Source: Saprospiraceae bacterium (GTDB lineage: Bacteria > Bacteroidota > Bacteroidia > Chitinophagales > Saprospiraceae). Taken from it: a DNA stretch of 64,000 nt. The stretch spans positions 23,574 to 87,573 of the forward strand of contig JAHDDO010000011.1 of assembly GCA_020629315.1 (NCBI GenBank), read 5' to 3'. The notes beneath the pieces were generated by a model that ran no database searches, had not been told where the DNA came from, and saw only the letters and a list, made by a program, of their open reading frames with translations. Numbering within the stretch: position 1 is the first letter of the stretch; each line of letters starts with the position of its first letter. Below are positions 31,521 through 41,100 of this stretch, in pieces. Both the position numbers and the translations under genes were made by a program.

Positions 31521-32222
31521 TTACTCATAGATAACCTTTCGCAAGAACTTTACGGCCATTGTTACTTCAAAAGATACATTCCGTATCTTATTAGCCCTTA
31601 TGGTTTGTAATTGGCCCGTCCAAGGGTTGGTTGTCTGGATATCAAAATATTGATCATACTGAGGGGATAAATCTGGTTGGATTGAAAATTCCAAAAAAGG
31701 TTGCACAAATTCTCTTCGGCTAAAGACAATGCCTCCTGACAAATTAATGCCATAAAGAAACTTTCTTACAAATTGATCTAAGGGATAAAAGCTGGTTGTC
31801 GATAGCGATAAGAATTCTTCAAGGTTCGTTCTAACCGTATATTCACCACGAATACCAACTGCATAGAAATATGTGTTTCGATGTCCAAGATCAAATGGAC
31901 TTTTTGCCCCTACCACTAAAGATATATTTTGAAACTTATACCCTTGGGTTAAGGTTTCAAGATTCAAGTTGTTGAAAAACCGAATAGAACTTCCTCTAGT
32001 GTGATATCCTAATTGTGCATAAAAACTTCCCGCGGCATTCGGATTGTAACTTTCAATGAAAAGATCTGCGTGTATATTCATCAATGGCCTTCTTGATGAA
32101 TACGCCTCCCAACGTTGGGTAGCCATAGTAATCCCAGCTTTAGGGCCAAAATAAAAACCTTGTGCTAGGAGATCAGCACTGCATATAAATGAGATAAAAA
32201 CTAGTAAAAGGAATTTCTTCAT
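31521..32222 (-). CDS. Outer-membrane beta-barrel protein
   Basis: Signal peptide MKKFLLLVFISFICSADLLAQ; GFYFGPKAGITMATQ; beta-rich, C-terminal VTMAVKFLRKVIYE. Confidence 0.6.
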   Translation of the reverse strand: MKKFLLLVFISFICSADLLAQGFYFGPKAGITMATQRWEAYSSRRPLMNIHADLFIESYNPNAAGSFYAQLGYHTRGSSIRFFNNLNLETLTQGYKFQNISLVVGAKSPFDLGHRNTYFYAVGIRGEYTVRTNLEEFLSLSTTSFYPLDQFVRKFLYGINLSGGIVFSRREFVQPFLEFSIQPDLSPQYDQYFDIQTTNPWTGQLQTIRANKIRNVSFEVTMAVKFLRKVIYE

Positions 32223-32250
32223 GGATTATTTACTTAATCCAAAGGTATAT

Positions 32251-33180
32251 CTAAAAGACGAATTCATCAGATTTGGTGGCAGTAGGATCATAATAAGCGG
32301 GCTTTTTCCCCATCCTAATTATACCCGTAATCTGAATTTTTTCACCTTCCTTGGGTTGCATGCCTGGTGGAATCCTATTCTTGATGTACAGCTGTTGAAG
32401 ACTAATGCCATATGCCGCAGCAATTCCCTCCATAGAATCACCTTCTTTTACAAAATGAATGTCTCCAAATCGTTGTTTCCTCACACGACTGTCAAATACT
32501 TTTTCCTCATTTTTAAGAGAAAAAACCGGAGGAGGATTGGACTCCTCCGGGCGTTCTGTTATCATTTCGGTTTCCAAGGAAATTGAACTATCGGTTCTAG
32601 GTTTTATTTTATCGAGATCTACTAATTGACCATCTCTTATAATAATTGGATCGTCAAAAATATAGAGCTCGTAATCTTCAATAATTTGAATCAGTTTTTC
32701 TGCATATTTCTTATCTGTGGCATATCCAGCACGGACTAAGCCATAAGCCCAAGACTTATAATCACTTCGAGGTATTTCAAACAACATACCGTAACGATAT
32801 GCTTTTTTCTCATCCATAAGGAAGTCGGAGTGTGCCCGGTAAGAACTCACCGCTGATCGATATGAACGAAAACAACTTTGAATCTTATTACCCTTGTGAT
32901 CATATTCATCGTCAGCCCTATAAAAAACGCCTCCATTCCAAACAGATCCACACTTAATGCCAAAATGATTGTTAGCGTTTAATGCAAGTTCACTCCTTCC
33001 CCAATTGGACTCAAGCATACCTTGTGCTAGCTTTATACTTGCCGGTATATTGCTTCGTTCCATCTCTTCGATGGCCACTGAAGAATAATTATCTATATAC
33101 TTATAGATAAAATCCTTGCTATGTGTGGAACCAAAAACAAGAAAAAGGACTAAATAAAATATAGTTAACTTGCTGCTCAT
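32251..33180 (-). CDS. Mannosyl-glycoprotein endo-beta-N-acetylglucosaminidase-domain (FlgJ-like) protein with LysM
   Basis: IPASIKLAQGMLESNWGRSELALNANNHFGIKC...; LysM HFVKEGDSMEGIAAAYGISLQQLYIKNRI. Confidence 0.88.
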   Translation of the reverse strand: MSSKLTIFYLVLFLVFGSTHSKDFIYKYIDNYSSVAIEEMERSNIPASIKLAQGMLESNWGRSELALNANNHFGIKCGSVWNGGVFYRADDEYDHKGNKIQSCFRSYRSAVSSYRAHSDFLMDEKKAYRYGMLFEIPRSDYKSWAYGLVRAGYATDKKYAEKLIQIIEDYELYIFDDPIIIRDGQLVDLDKIKPRTDSSISLETEMITERPEESNPPPVFSLKNEEKVFDSRVRKQRFGDIHFVKEGDSMEGIAAAYGISLQQLYIKNRIPPGMQPKEGEKIQITGIIRMGKKPAYYDPTATKSDEFVF

Positions 33181-33275
33181 TCAATTTCATCACAGTGTTA
33201 CACAAACATATTAAAAAATTTTTTAATATGTATATATTTAATAATGTTTTTTTTATCAACAAATAGAGATTTTAC

Positions 33276-33887
33276 ATGACAAATTTGATGGATCTTTTAC
33301 AAGGTCAACTAACAGAAGGTGTGCTAGAACAATTAAGTAGACAATTTAATAACGCGCCAAAAGAGCAAACACAAACCGCGGCTAGCGTTGCCATGTCTAC
33401 ATTAATGAACGCACTTGCAAAAAATACAAGAAACCCTCAATCGTTAGAAGGCCTGATGGGTGCACTAAGTAACGATCATGATGGGAGCATATTAGATAAT
33501 ATAGGTGACCTATTAAGCGGCACTCAGACAAGTAGAGCTGCAGATGGTATGGGTATTCTTGGACATTTACTCGGTGGTAATAATTTATTTAATGTTATCG
33601 AAATGATCTCAAAATCAAGTGGATTGAACCGAAATAACTCAATGAGTATGCTTATGAAAGTTGCACCTATTGTATTGGGTGTTTTAGGAAGACAAAAAAA
33701 GCAGCAAAATATGAATGCAAACACATTAGCTAGCTTCCTTAATCAATCCGTACAGTCTAATGCTCAACAAAGAGCACAATCCCAAGGCCTTATCGAGCGT
33801 ATATTGGATCAAGATGGTGACGGATCAGCGATGGACGATATAGCTTCTATGGGTATGAAAATGCTAGGTAATATGTTTAGAAAATAA
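33276..33887 (+). CDS. DUF937-family protein
   Basis: MTNLMDLLQGQLTEGVLEQLSRQFNNAPKEQTQTAASVAMSTLMNALAKN and LLGGNNLFNVIEMISKSSGL. Confidence 0.8.
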   Translation: MTNLMDLLQGQLTEGVLEQLSRQFNNAPKEQTQTAASVAMSTLMNALAKNTRNPQSLEGLMGALSNDHDGSILDNIGDLLSGTQTSRAADGMGILGHLLGGNNLFNVIEMISKSSGLNRNNSMSMLMKVAPIVLGVLGRQKKQQNMNANTLASFLNQSVQSNAQQRAQSQGLIERILDQDGDGSAMDDIASMGMKMLGNMFRK

Positions 33888-33912
33888 TTCGTTTTCTATA
33901 TCAGAATATAAA

Positions 33913-33941
33913 AGAGGGTCTTTCTAAGACTCTCTTTTTTT
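33913..33941 (+). terminator. Rho-independent terminator after the DUF937 gene
   Basis: AGAGGGTCTT-TCT-AAGACTCTCT-TTTTTT (one G.U). Confidence 0.65.
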
Positions 33942-33979
33942 ATCTTATTATCTTATGCTTTATTATTTATTCTTCTACC

Positions 33980-34972
33980 ATGAATATTGCTAGAAACACC
34001 TTATTCTTATTTATAATTATTATGCTTTGTGCTTGTAACAATGAAGCTGAACCTCCTAAAGAAAAATCTCCAGCAAATAGAAGTCTTACCGAACTCATAA
34101 AGAAAAATCCAGAAGACGCTCAGCTATTGATTGAACGGGCAGCCATTTACGCAAAAGAAGGCGTCTATAAAGCAGCCATCGATGATGTTCAAAGAGCGCT
34201 TGCCATAGATAATAGCGATGTTTCTTTTTACCATTTGCTTTCGGATTACCAAATGGATGATCAACAGTCCAAAGAATGTATTGAAACATTAGAACTAGCA
34301 CATGAAATGTTTCCTGAAGATATCAAGACCTTATTAAAGCTTTCAGAAGATCATCTCATCTTACAGAACTATGAGCAATCGTTTCTGGCCGCTAATAAAG
34401 TCTTGAAAATAGATCCTCAAAATGCCGAAGGCTATTTTATGGCAGGTATGAATTTTAGGGATACCGGAGATACCGTACGAGCTATTTCTGCTTTTCAAGA
34501 GTGTATAGAAAATGATCCTGATTTATTTGATGCTTGGATCATTATGGGTCAGATCTATGAAGACATGGGAAATAAGAAAGCCATTGATTATTTTAATGGG
34601 GCAATAGAAGTAGCACCAGAAAATGTGAATGGTTGGCACTCAAAAGCTTTCTATTTACAGAATAATGGCGGAATTGAAGAAGCTCTTACTATCTACAAAA
34701 AAATAAATACCATCGACAAGTATTTTCCTCAAGCATATCTCAATGCCGGCCTTTTGTATTTAGATATGGATTCCGTAACCAAGGCATATGATCAATTTAA
34801 TATATTGGTAAACACTTCTCCTACTAATTATTTTGGCTTTTATTATCGGGGTATTGCTAATGAAATGATGGGTAGGAATTCACTCGCCATAGAAGATTAT
34901 CAAACAGCTTTACGAATAAACCCCAATTTTACAAGAGCTCAAAAGGCTGTTGAGGAATTATCCAAAGGTTAA
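33980..34972 (+). CDS. TPR-repeat lipoprotein
   Basis: Lipobox IIIMLCAC; repeated TPR signatures (e.g. AEGYFMAGMNFRDTGDTVRAISAFQECIENDP). Confidence 0.85.
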   Translation: MNIARNTLFLFIIIMLCACNNEAEPPKEKSPANRSLTELIKKNPEDAQLLIERAAIYAKEGVYKAAIDDVQRALAIDNSDVSFYHLLSDYQMDDQQSKECIETLELAHEMFPEDIKTLLKLSEDHLILQNYEQSFLAANKVLKIDPQNAEGYFMAGMNFRDTGDTVRAISAFQECIENDPDLFDAWIIMGQIYEDMGNKKAIDYFNGAIEVAPENVNGWHSKAFYLQNNGGIEEALTIYKKINTIDKYFPQAYLNAGLLYLDMDSVTKAYDQFNILVNTSPTNYFGFYYRGIANEMMGRNSLAIEDYQTALRINPNFTRAQKAVEELSKG

Positions 34973-35036
34973 TTATATACGAATTTGTGCATCGCAAATC
35001 TTCAGAGAATACCTTTGTTAAAAATTTTAGATAATT

Positions 35037-35237
35037 ATGGCAGTAATGAAAGTAATTGAGATTCTTTCTAACTCAAAGAAAAGTTGGGAAGATGCAACCG
35101 CAAAAGGAGTTGCAAAAGCTTCAAAATCTATTAATAATGTTAAGTCTGCTTTTGTACAAAGTCAGAGTGCTGTATGTAAAGATGGAAAAGTAGTTGAATA
35201 CAGAGTAAACCTAAAAATTACTTTTGAAGTAAAGTAA
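35037..35237 (+). CDS. Dodecin (flavin-binding small protein)
   Basis: MAVMKVIEILSNSKKSWEDATAKGVAKASKSINNVKSAFVQSQSAVCKDGKVVEYRVNLKITFEVK. Confidence 0.9.
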   Translation: MAVMKVIEILSNSKKSWEDATAKGVAKASKSINNVKSAFVQSQSAVCKDGKVVEYRVNLKITFEVK

Positions 35238-35254
35238 TATAACAAAAGACTATA

Positions 35255-35288
35255 AAAAAGGGGGTTTTCTATGAAAACCCCCTTTTTT
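35255..35288 (+). terminator. Rho-independent terminator after dodecin
   Basis: GGGGGTTTTC-TAT-GAAAACCCCC-TTTTTT. Confidence 0.85.
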
Positions 35289-35499
35289 GTTTAAATGATT
35301 CAAGCCATTCGCTATCATCTTTCGAAAAAGTAATATATATACCCAAGTGAGCCTTAACCTATTAGATTATTTAAATAAGTCTTATTCTGCATATGTACCA
35401 CTATTTCAGCAGTTAACATATATATTATATCTTCATATGATGCAAAAAATTATTTGTTTTTTTTCAAAAAATAGTAGAATCAATAGGTTCTAATTTGTT

Positions 35500-35507
35500 T
35501 ATATTTG
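35500..35507 (+). promoter_or_regulatory. -7-like element TATATTTG upstream of TPR gene
   Basis: Matches TAnnTTTG 38 nt before ATG 35546; no convincing -33 element. Confidence 0.35.
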
Positions 35508-35545
35508 GCGCATAATTGTTATCCCTACTAACAGTAAAAGAACGC

Positions 35546-36967
35546 ATGAACCAAAGGACTAAACCTAATAATTTGATCGTTAGTCTTGTATCTCAATTTG
35601 AACATAACTACGCAAACGGAAACCTAGCTTTTATTTCTGAAAAGAATTTAATTGAGCTGATTCAATATTATGAATCAGAACTCATGTATAGAAAAGCTCT
35701 CGAAGTCGTATCAGTCGGTATCACCCAATACAACTATAATGCAGACTTCTTAATAGCTAAAGCTAGAATACATTTTAAAATGGCTGAATTTTCAAAAGCC
35801 ATTCATTACCTAGATAAAGCAGAAACCATTGCCCCTTTTGATAATGAAATTCAATTATTGAAAGTCAAGGTATTAGCATCTGATGATAAATTCACAGAAG
35901 CAATGGCCATTATTGCTGAGCTAAAGCAAATTTGTAGTAGCTGGGAATTAGTGGAAGTTTACTTGTGTGAAGCATTCGTGTTTGAAACTATGCATGATTT
36001 TGACGGAATGTTTTTCTCTCTAGCTGAATCTTTGAAAAGAGATCACAAGAACGAAGATGCACTTGAAAGAATATGGTTAGCCGTAGAGTTATCAAAAAGA
36101 TATTTTGACAGTATCAGATTACACGATGAACTGCTGGAACAAGATCCATACTCACACTTATCATGGTTTAACCTAGGACATGCATATGCTTGTATAGGTG
36201 AGTACGAAAACGCCATTGATGCATTAGAATATTCATTTATCGTAAATAGAGAATTCAATAATGCCTACATGGATTGTGCCGATATTTGTGTGCAAACAGG
36301 TAAGTATAAAAAAGCATTAGAAGTATTCTTAGAGGCCGAAAAGATTAATGGATTTGATGAAGAGTTGTCCTTAAAGATTGCAGAATGCCAATTTCTATTA
36401 GGAAATACAGGAGCCGCTAAGGTCAATCTTTTGAAATCAATAAAGATGGATCCTTACAGCGATGAAGCATACCACATATTAGCTAAATGTTATGCCAAAG
36501 AAGAAAAATGGAATCATGCTATTAAGGCCTTTCATAAAGCCATTGCCATTGATGAAGGAGTTGAAGAATACTATTTAGGCATAGGTGAGGCTTATTATCA
36601 TGTTGGCTCATTTGACAAAGCTGAAAAATTCCTTCAAACTGCCACTAGTATTGCTCCTGAAGCAAGTCAATATTGGTGTGGATATCTTTCGTTCCTTATA
36701 AAAACAAGGCAAATCACCAAAGCCATTGATGTTATTGAAAATGAAGCCCTTCAAGCTACCTTTGGTGCTGACATATTATATTGTCAATTTGTTGCTCTTC
36801 ATCTTAATGGCAACTTTGAAGCAGCTGTAAAAGTATTAGAGGAGGCATTAGTTGAAGACATCGATCAACATTCATTGATCTTTGAAATAGAACCTGAATT
36901 TAAATTAAACAAACAAGTAAATTCTATTATCAATTACTATATGATGGAATTGATGGATACGAAATAA
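35546..36967 (+). CDS. Tetratricopeptide-repeat protein
   Basis: Multiple TPR units (e.g. SHLSWFNLGHAYACIGEYENAIDALEYSF, SDEAYHILAKCYAKEEKWNHAIKAFHKAIAID). Confidence 0.85.
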   Translation: MNQRTKPNNLIVSLVSQFEHNYANGNLAFISEKNLIELIQYYESELMYRKALEVVSVGITQYNYNADFLIAKARIHFKMAEFSKAIHYLDKAETIAPFDNEIQLLKVKVLASDDKFTEAMAIIAELKQICSSWELVEVYLCEAFVFETMHDFDGMFFSLAESLKRDHKNEDALERIWLAVELSKRYFDSIRLHDELLEQDPYSHLSWFNLGHAYACIGEYENAIDALEYSFIVNREFNNAYMDCADICVQTGKYKKALEVFLEAEKINGFDEELSLKIAECQFLLGNTGAAKVNLLKSIKMDPYSDEAYHILAKCYAKEEKWNHAIKAFHKAIAIDEGVEEYYLGIGEAYYHVGSFDKAEKFLQTATSIAPEASQYWCGYLSFLIKTRQITKAIDVIENEALQATFGADILYCQFVALHLNGNFEAAVKVLEEALVEDIDQHSLIFEIEPEFKLNKQVNSIINYYMMELMDTK

Positions 36968-37022
36968 TAAGACCTATATCTGAACTGAACGTTCGGGCAT
37001 ACTCAATCTACAATAATCTCAT

Positions 37023-37055
37023 GAGCAATGTGTTTCTCACATTGCTCTTTTTTTA
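37023..37055 (+). terminator. Rho-independent terminator after the TPR gene
   Basis: GAGCAATGTG-TTTCT-CACATTGCTC-TTTTTTT. Confidence 0.85.
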
Positions 37056-37200
37056 TAGAATAATTTCACCCACTCATGGACTATTTTCTGCTATTTATCT
37101 ATATAAAGTAACCTTAGGCCAGCTGAAAAAGTAATAAAGGCAAACAACGAAATTTTTAACTTTTTTAAACAAACCCACTAATTTATTCACCTTAATTTCT

Positions 37201-37539
37201 ATGACTATGAATTTCAAAAAATTGGCCCTTATTCTTCCTTTATTTGTAAGTATTTCAATGACACAACTACAGGCAACGGATCGTATTACAGACAGTGAAC
37301 CTACATGGCAAGATCAAATGGTTTCTTACCTAAGTACAATTGACTTTGATAAGTATGATGACCTTGAAAATGTGATGATAGATTTTATGATCGTAGAAGG
37401 AGACAAGATCCTTATCATATCTACAAATGAACCAGAAATGGACGCTACATTGAAAAACAAACTTAATTACAAAACGCTAAGTAGCACAGAATTGGAGTTC
37501 TATAAGAAGTATACCTTACCTATAGCTATCCAACGATAA
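37201..37539 (+). CDS. Small secreted protein of unknown function
   Basis: 112 aa with signal peptide (FKKLALILPLFVSISMTQLQA); own terminator. Confidence 0.6.
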   Translation: MTMNFKKLALILPLFVSISMTQLQATDRITDSEPTWQDQMVSYLSTIDFDKYDDLENVMIDFMIVEGDKILIISTNEPEMDATLKNKLNYKTLSSTELEFYKKYTLPIAIQR

Positions 37540-37542
37540 AAT

Positions 37543-37576
37543 AAAAAAAGGCCCAGTGAAATCACTGGGCCTTTTT
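37543..37576. terminator. Bidirectional rho-independent terminator between convergent genes
   Basis: AAAAAAA-GGCCCAGTGA-AA-TCACTGGGCC-TTTTT. Confidence 0.88.
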
Positions 37577-37577
37577 A

Positions 37578-39113
37578 TTAAACAAATAATTTTTTTACAC
37601 TGCAATTGTCCCTTATAATCGCTGGTGCTTCATCTATACCTATTCTTTGTTGTTCTAAACTATCCCTCTCTCTAATCGTCACTGTATTATCCTCTAATGT
37701 TTGATGATCCACCGTTAAACAATAAGGCGTTCCAATGGCATCTTGACGCCTGTATCTACGCCCAATGGCATCTTTTTCATCATATTGTGCATTAACATCA
37801 AACTTTAAAGCACTGTACAAGTCTTGCGATGCTTTTACTAAGCCTTCATCATTTTTCAACAAGGGCAATATCGCACATTTCACAGGAGCAATAGCAGGAT
37901 GAAATTTCATAACCGTTCGAGTACTTTCACCTCCTTTTGAATCTGGTACACTTTCTTCTTGTAATGCCAAACTTACCTGAGCTAAAAACATTCTGTCACA
38001 ACCTATCGAAGTTTCTACTACGTAAGGAACATAGTTCTCATTTAACTCTGGATCAAAATATTGTAGCTTCTTCCCTGATAATTCTTGATGTTGAGTTAGA
38101 TCAAAATCAGTTCTAGAGTGGATGCCTTCTAACTCTCTAAATCCAAACGGAAATTCGAATTCAATATCGGCTGCAGCATTGGCGTAGTGTGCTAACTTTT
38201 CATGATCATGGAATCGTAATTTGTCAGCTGGAACACCCAAGGCCTTATGCCATTGAAGTCTTGTTTCTTTCCAATGTGCATACCATTCCATTTCTGTTCC
38301 TGGTCGAACAAAGAATTGCATTTCCATTTGCTCAAACTCCTTCATCCTAAAAATGAACTGTCTAGCTACGATCTCGTTTCTAAAAGCTTTACCTATCTGT
38401 GCAATACCAAAAGGTACTTTTTGTCTTGAAGACTTTTGTACATTTAAAAAATTGGTAAATATCCCTTGGGCTGTTTCTGGACGCAAGTAAAGTTTTCCTT
38501 CTTCCCCTGCTACATTTCCTAGCTGCGTAGAAAACATGAGATTAAACTGCCTCACATCGGTCCAATTCTTAGAACCACTATCAGGACAAGCGATTTCCAA
38601 TTCTTCGATTAAGGACTTTACGTCAGCTAAATCCTCTTTAGATAAAGAATCATTCATACGTTTAAGAATACTATCTATCCGCTCTTGACGCTCTACTACC
38701 CTACCATTGGTACTTCTAAACTGAGCCTCATCAAAATCGTCCCCAAATCGCTTTCGCGCCTTCTCTACATCTTTGCGAATTTTATTCTCGATCTTTTCAC
38801 AATAACCCTCGATCAATTGATCTGCCCTGTATCGTTTCTTTGAATCCTTGTTATCAATTAGTGGATCATTAAAAGCATCAACATGTCCAGACGCCTTCCA
38901 AACTTTTGGATGCATAAAGATGGCCGCATCTAATCCTACAATATTTTGGTGCATTTGCACCATGCTTTTCCACCAGTATTCCTTTATATTATTTTTTAGC
39001 TCTATTCCATAAGGTCCGTAATCATACGCCGCTGCTAAACCATCGTAAATCTCACTTGACTGATAAACAAAAGCATACTCTTTGCAATGGGCTACCACAT
39101 TCTTGAAATCCAT
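37578..39113 (-). CDS. glyS: Glycyl-tRNA synthetase (homodimeric type)
   Basis: YAFVYQSSEIYDGLAAAYDYGPYGIELKNNIKEYWW; LRPETAQGIFTNFLNV; AQIGKAFRNEI; EFEQMEMQFFVRPG. Confidence 0.95.
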   Translation of the reverse strand: MDFKNVVAHCKEYAFVYQSSEIYDGLAAAYDYGPYGIELKNNIKEYWWKSMVQMHQNIVGLDAAIFMHPKVWKASGHVDAFNDPLIDNKDSKKRYRADQLIEGYCEKIENKIRKDVEKARKRFGDDFDEAQFRSTNGRVVERQERIDSILKRMNDSLSKEDLADVKSLIEELEIACPDSGSKNWTDVRQFNLMFSTQLGNVAGEEGKLYLRPETAQGIFTNFLNVQKSSRQKVPFGIAQIGKAFRNEIVARQFIFRMKEFEQMEMQFFVRPGTEMEWYAHWKETRLQWHKALGVPADKLRFHDHEKLAHYANAAADIEFEFPFGFRELEGIHSRTDFDLTQHQELSGKKLQYFDPELNENYVPYVVETSIGCDRMFLAQVSLALQEESVPDSKGGESTRTVMKFHPAIAPVKCAILPLLKNDEGLVKASQDLYSALKFDVNAQYDEKDAIGRRYRRQDAIGTPYCLTVDHQTLEDNTVTIRERDSLEQQRIGIDEAPAIIRDNCSVKKLFV

Positions 39114-39172
39114 TTTCTTCGTTATTTGCCCGCAAAAATACCAATTTTATAGCGCTCGATAAGTAAGATTAA

Positions 39173-40051
39173 ATGCAGTACCTTAGCAAGCTACCAATAC
39201 CTAAATTTTTGATAAAAAAATATTCCATAGATATCTTCAAACCCAACTGGCCTCAATGGAAAATAAAGTTGGTCGATTTTTTCTTAACACGATTACCCGT
39301 TTTGCATGTGGGTACGATCAATAAAGTGATCGCAAATAGTGAACACCTTTCAAACAGAGAATTCATTTGGTCTTGCTTAAAAGATATGGGCATAAAAATC
39401 CATACAATTGGCACCGAAGCTATCCCTAAGGAAGGGCCCCTAACCATCGCAGCAAATCACCCTGGAGGTGCAGATGTAATGGCATTAATATCCACGATAG
39501 GTATGGTTAGAGAGGACCCGTCTATTTTGGCAAACTCCTTAGTCTGTATAGAGCCTGTAAAAGACATTGTAATACCGGTGGATAAGTTAGCATCCAAAAA
39601 TGCTGTAGATTTTAACCAAATAGACAAAGCATACGAAAATGGAAGGGCTGTTGTATTCTTTGCAGCCGGAATGAACTCTAGACCAGATGAAAGTGGAAAT
39701 CTCGTGGATAGAAGATGGAGAGCCACGTATTTACAATACGCCAAAAAGTACAAAACACCTGTTATTTTAATGCACATTGATAAAGGCAATAGCCCTTTGT
39801 TTTTTAAAGTCGCCAATATCAGAGCAAAGTATAAAAGATTAGCAAAAGTGCCATTAGAAAACATTTTCCAATTAAGAGAATTCGTTAAAGCCAAAGGCGA
39901 TATTAATGTTTTAGTTTCTGAATGTATTTCATATAATGAAGTAGACCGTCTATTACTTAATGAAACTAAAAAAGACTACAGAGAACTTGCTGATAAAATG
40001 CGTGACTTTGTGTATACTATGAGTCCTAATGAACGTGAATTTAACGCTTGA
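39173..40051 (+). CDS. PlsC/OlsA-like 1-acyl-glycerol-type O-acyltransferase (putative)
   Basis: EGPLTIAANHPGGADVMALISTIG (NHPGGxD variant of the NHxxxxD motif), AVVFFAAGMNSRPDESG, TPVILMHID. Confidence 0.7.
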   Translation: MQYLSKLPIPKFLIKKYSIDIFKPNWPQWKIKLVDFFLTRLPVLHVGTINKVIANSEHLSNREFIWSCLKDMGIKIHTIGTEAIPKEGPLTIAANHPGGADVMALISTIGMVREDPSILANSLVCIEPVKDIVIPVDKLASKNAVDFNQIDKAYENGRAVVFFAAGMNSRPDESGNLVDRRWRATYLQYAKKYKTPVILMHIDKGNSPLFFKVANIRAKYKRLAKVPLENIFQLREFVKAKGDINVLVSECISYNEVDRLLLNETKKDYRELADKMRDFVYTMSPNEREFNA

Positions 40052-40053
40052 AA

Positions 40054-41076
40054 ATGAAAGAGGTTCTAGTAGCAAAACCATTGGAAAATATTAACCTTAT
40101 TGATTTTTTTGATGACAAAAAGTCAATCTACAAGCCGGTCCCTACCTTTCCATTCCTTACAGAAGAAGATGTACTTTCAGCGCTACATGAGCTTTGTGAT
40201 TTTGAAGAAATAAAAAAGGAAATTAAAGAGGTACAGCGTAAAGGTCACAACAAAATTCCGAATACAGAATACGTAATCTGCTTAACAGATTGGTTTAGCT
40301 ATCCAAACCTTATTGCAGCCTTGACAATTATTCGAGAATGGGCATTTAGAAATGAAGGCGGTGGTGTAGGCAAAAATGATATGGATGCTTTTGACACGTT
40401 GCCGATTACCCAACAGTTAATGATCTTAAACCCCCACGCTGAAAGCTTACTTGATGTGATCATTGGAGGGTATAGGTATCAAATACACTCAGGCGACACC
40501 TACGAAGAAGGACCTATGGGTGATCATTTCACCTTTAATCCGAACATCAAGAAAGAAACATGGTCTGAGTTGGGTCGTTCGTTTATTAATCCATTTTACC
40601 AGAAAAGAGAAACTCGTCAATCTTTTGATTATGTCTTGCATGGCTTAGGCTTCATTTATGCAAATAACCAACACATCAAAGGATACTTTGGTAAAGTGAC
40701 ACTCTATAATATCTACGAACAAAGAGAAGCACACCGCTTCTTCACGGGGACTGCACGCCAATACTGGAAAGCGTCTGATCTCATGAATGTTTATGATAAC
40801 GAAAGAGTAGAAGAAGGGGAACTCACGGATGACCAAAAGTCGATGTTAGATAGAGATATTTTTAAAGGGATGTTCTACATCTTACGAAAAGAATATCAGA
40901 TAAACCTAGTCCCAATTATGGCCGTATATAATCGAATGACGGCACTAGAAAATATGTTCTATTTCGGTGCGTTCAGGCATCATGCGTTTGGCAATACGAT
41001 AGAAGTCGGGATGGGCATAGCTATCGAAAATATAAGACCGATTATTATGGAAAAATTTGTGGATCCTTACCGCTAA
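40054..41076 (+). CDS. OlsB/GlsB-like (GNAT-fold) N-acyltransferase, putative
   Basis: IIGGYRYQIHSG, ELGRSFINPFYQKRETRQSFDYVLHGLGFIYANNQHIKGYFGKVTLYN resembles OlsB-type 'ELGRS..P.yr.....LW.Gl..y.......yLfG.vs'. ATG at 40054, 3 nt after upstream stop. Confidence 0.55.
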   Translation: MKEVLVAKPLENINLIDFFDDKKSIYKPVPTFPFLTEEDVLSALHELCDFEEIKKEIKEVQRKGHNKIPNTEYVICLTDWFSYPNLIAALTIIREWAFRNEGGGVGKNDMDAFDTLPITQQLMILNPHAESLLDVIIGGYRYQIHSGDTYEEGPMGDHFTFNPNIKKETWSELGRSFINPFYQKRETRQSFDYVLHGLGFIYANNQHIKGYFGKVTLYNIYEQREAHRFFTGTARQYWKASDLMNVYDNERVEEGELTDDQKSMLDRDIFKGMFYILRKEYQINLVPIMAVYNRMTALENMFYFGAFRHHAFGNTIEVGMGIAIENIRPIIMEKFVDPYR

Positions 41077-41100
41077 TAGAATCGCTCGTATCTTTAACCT

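Noticed and set aside
39457-39894. 145-aa minus-strand ORF inside the PlsC-like gene
   Set aside because: Antisense to a motif-bearing acyltransferase; no independent support.
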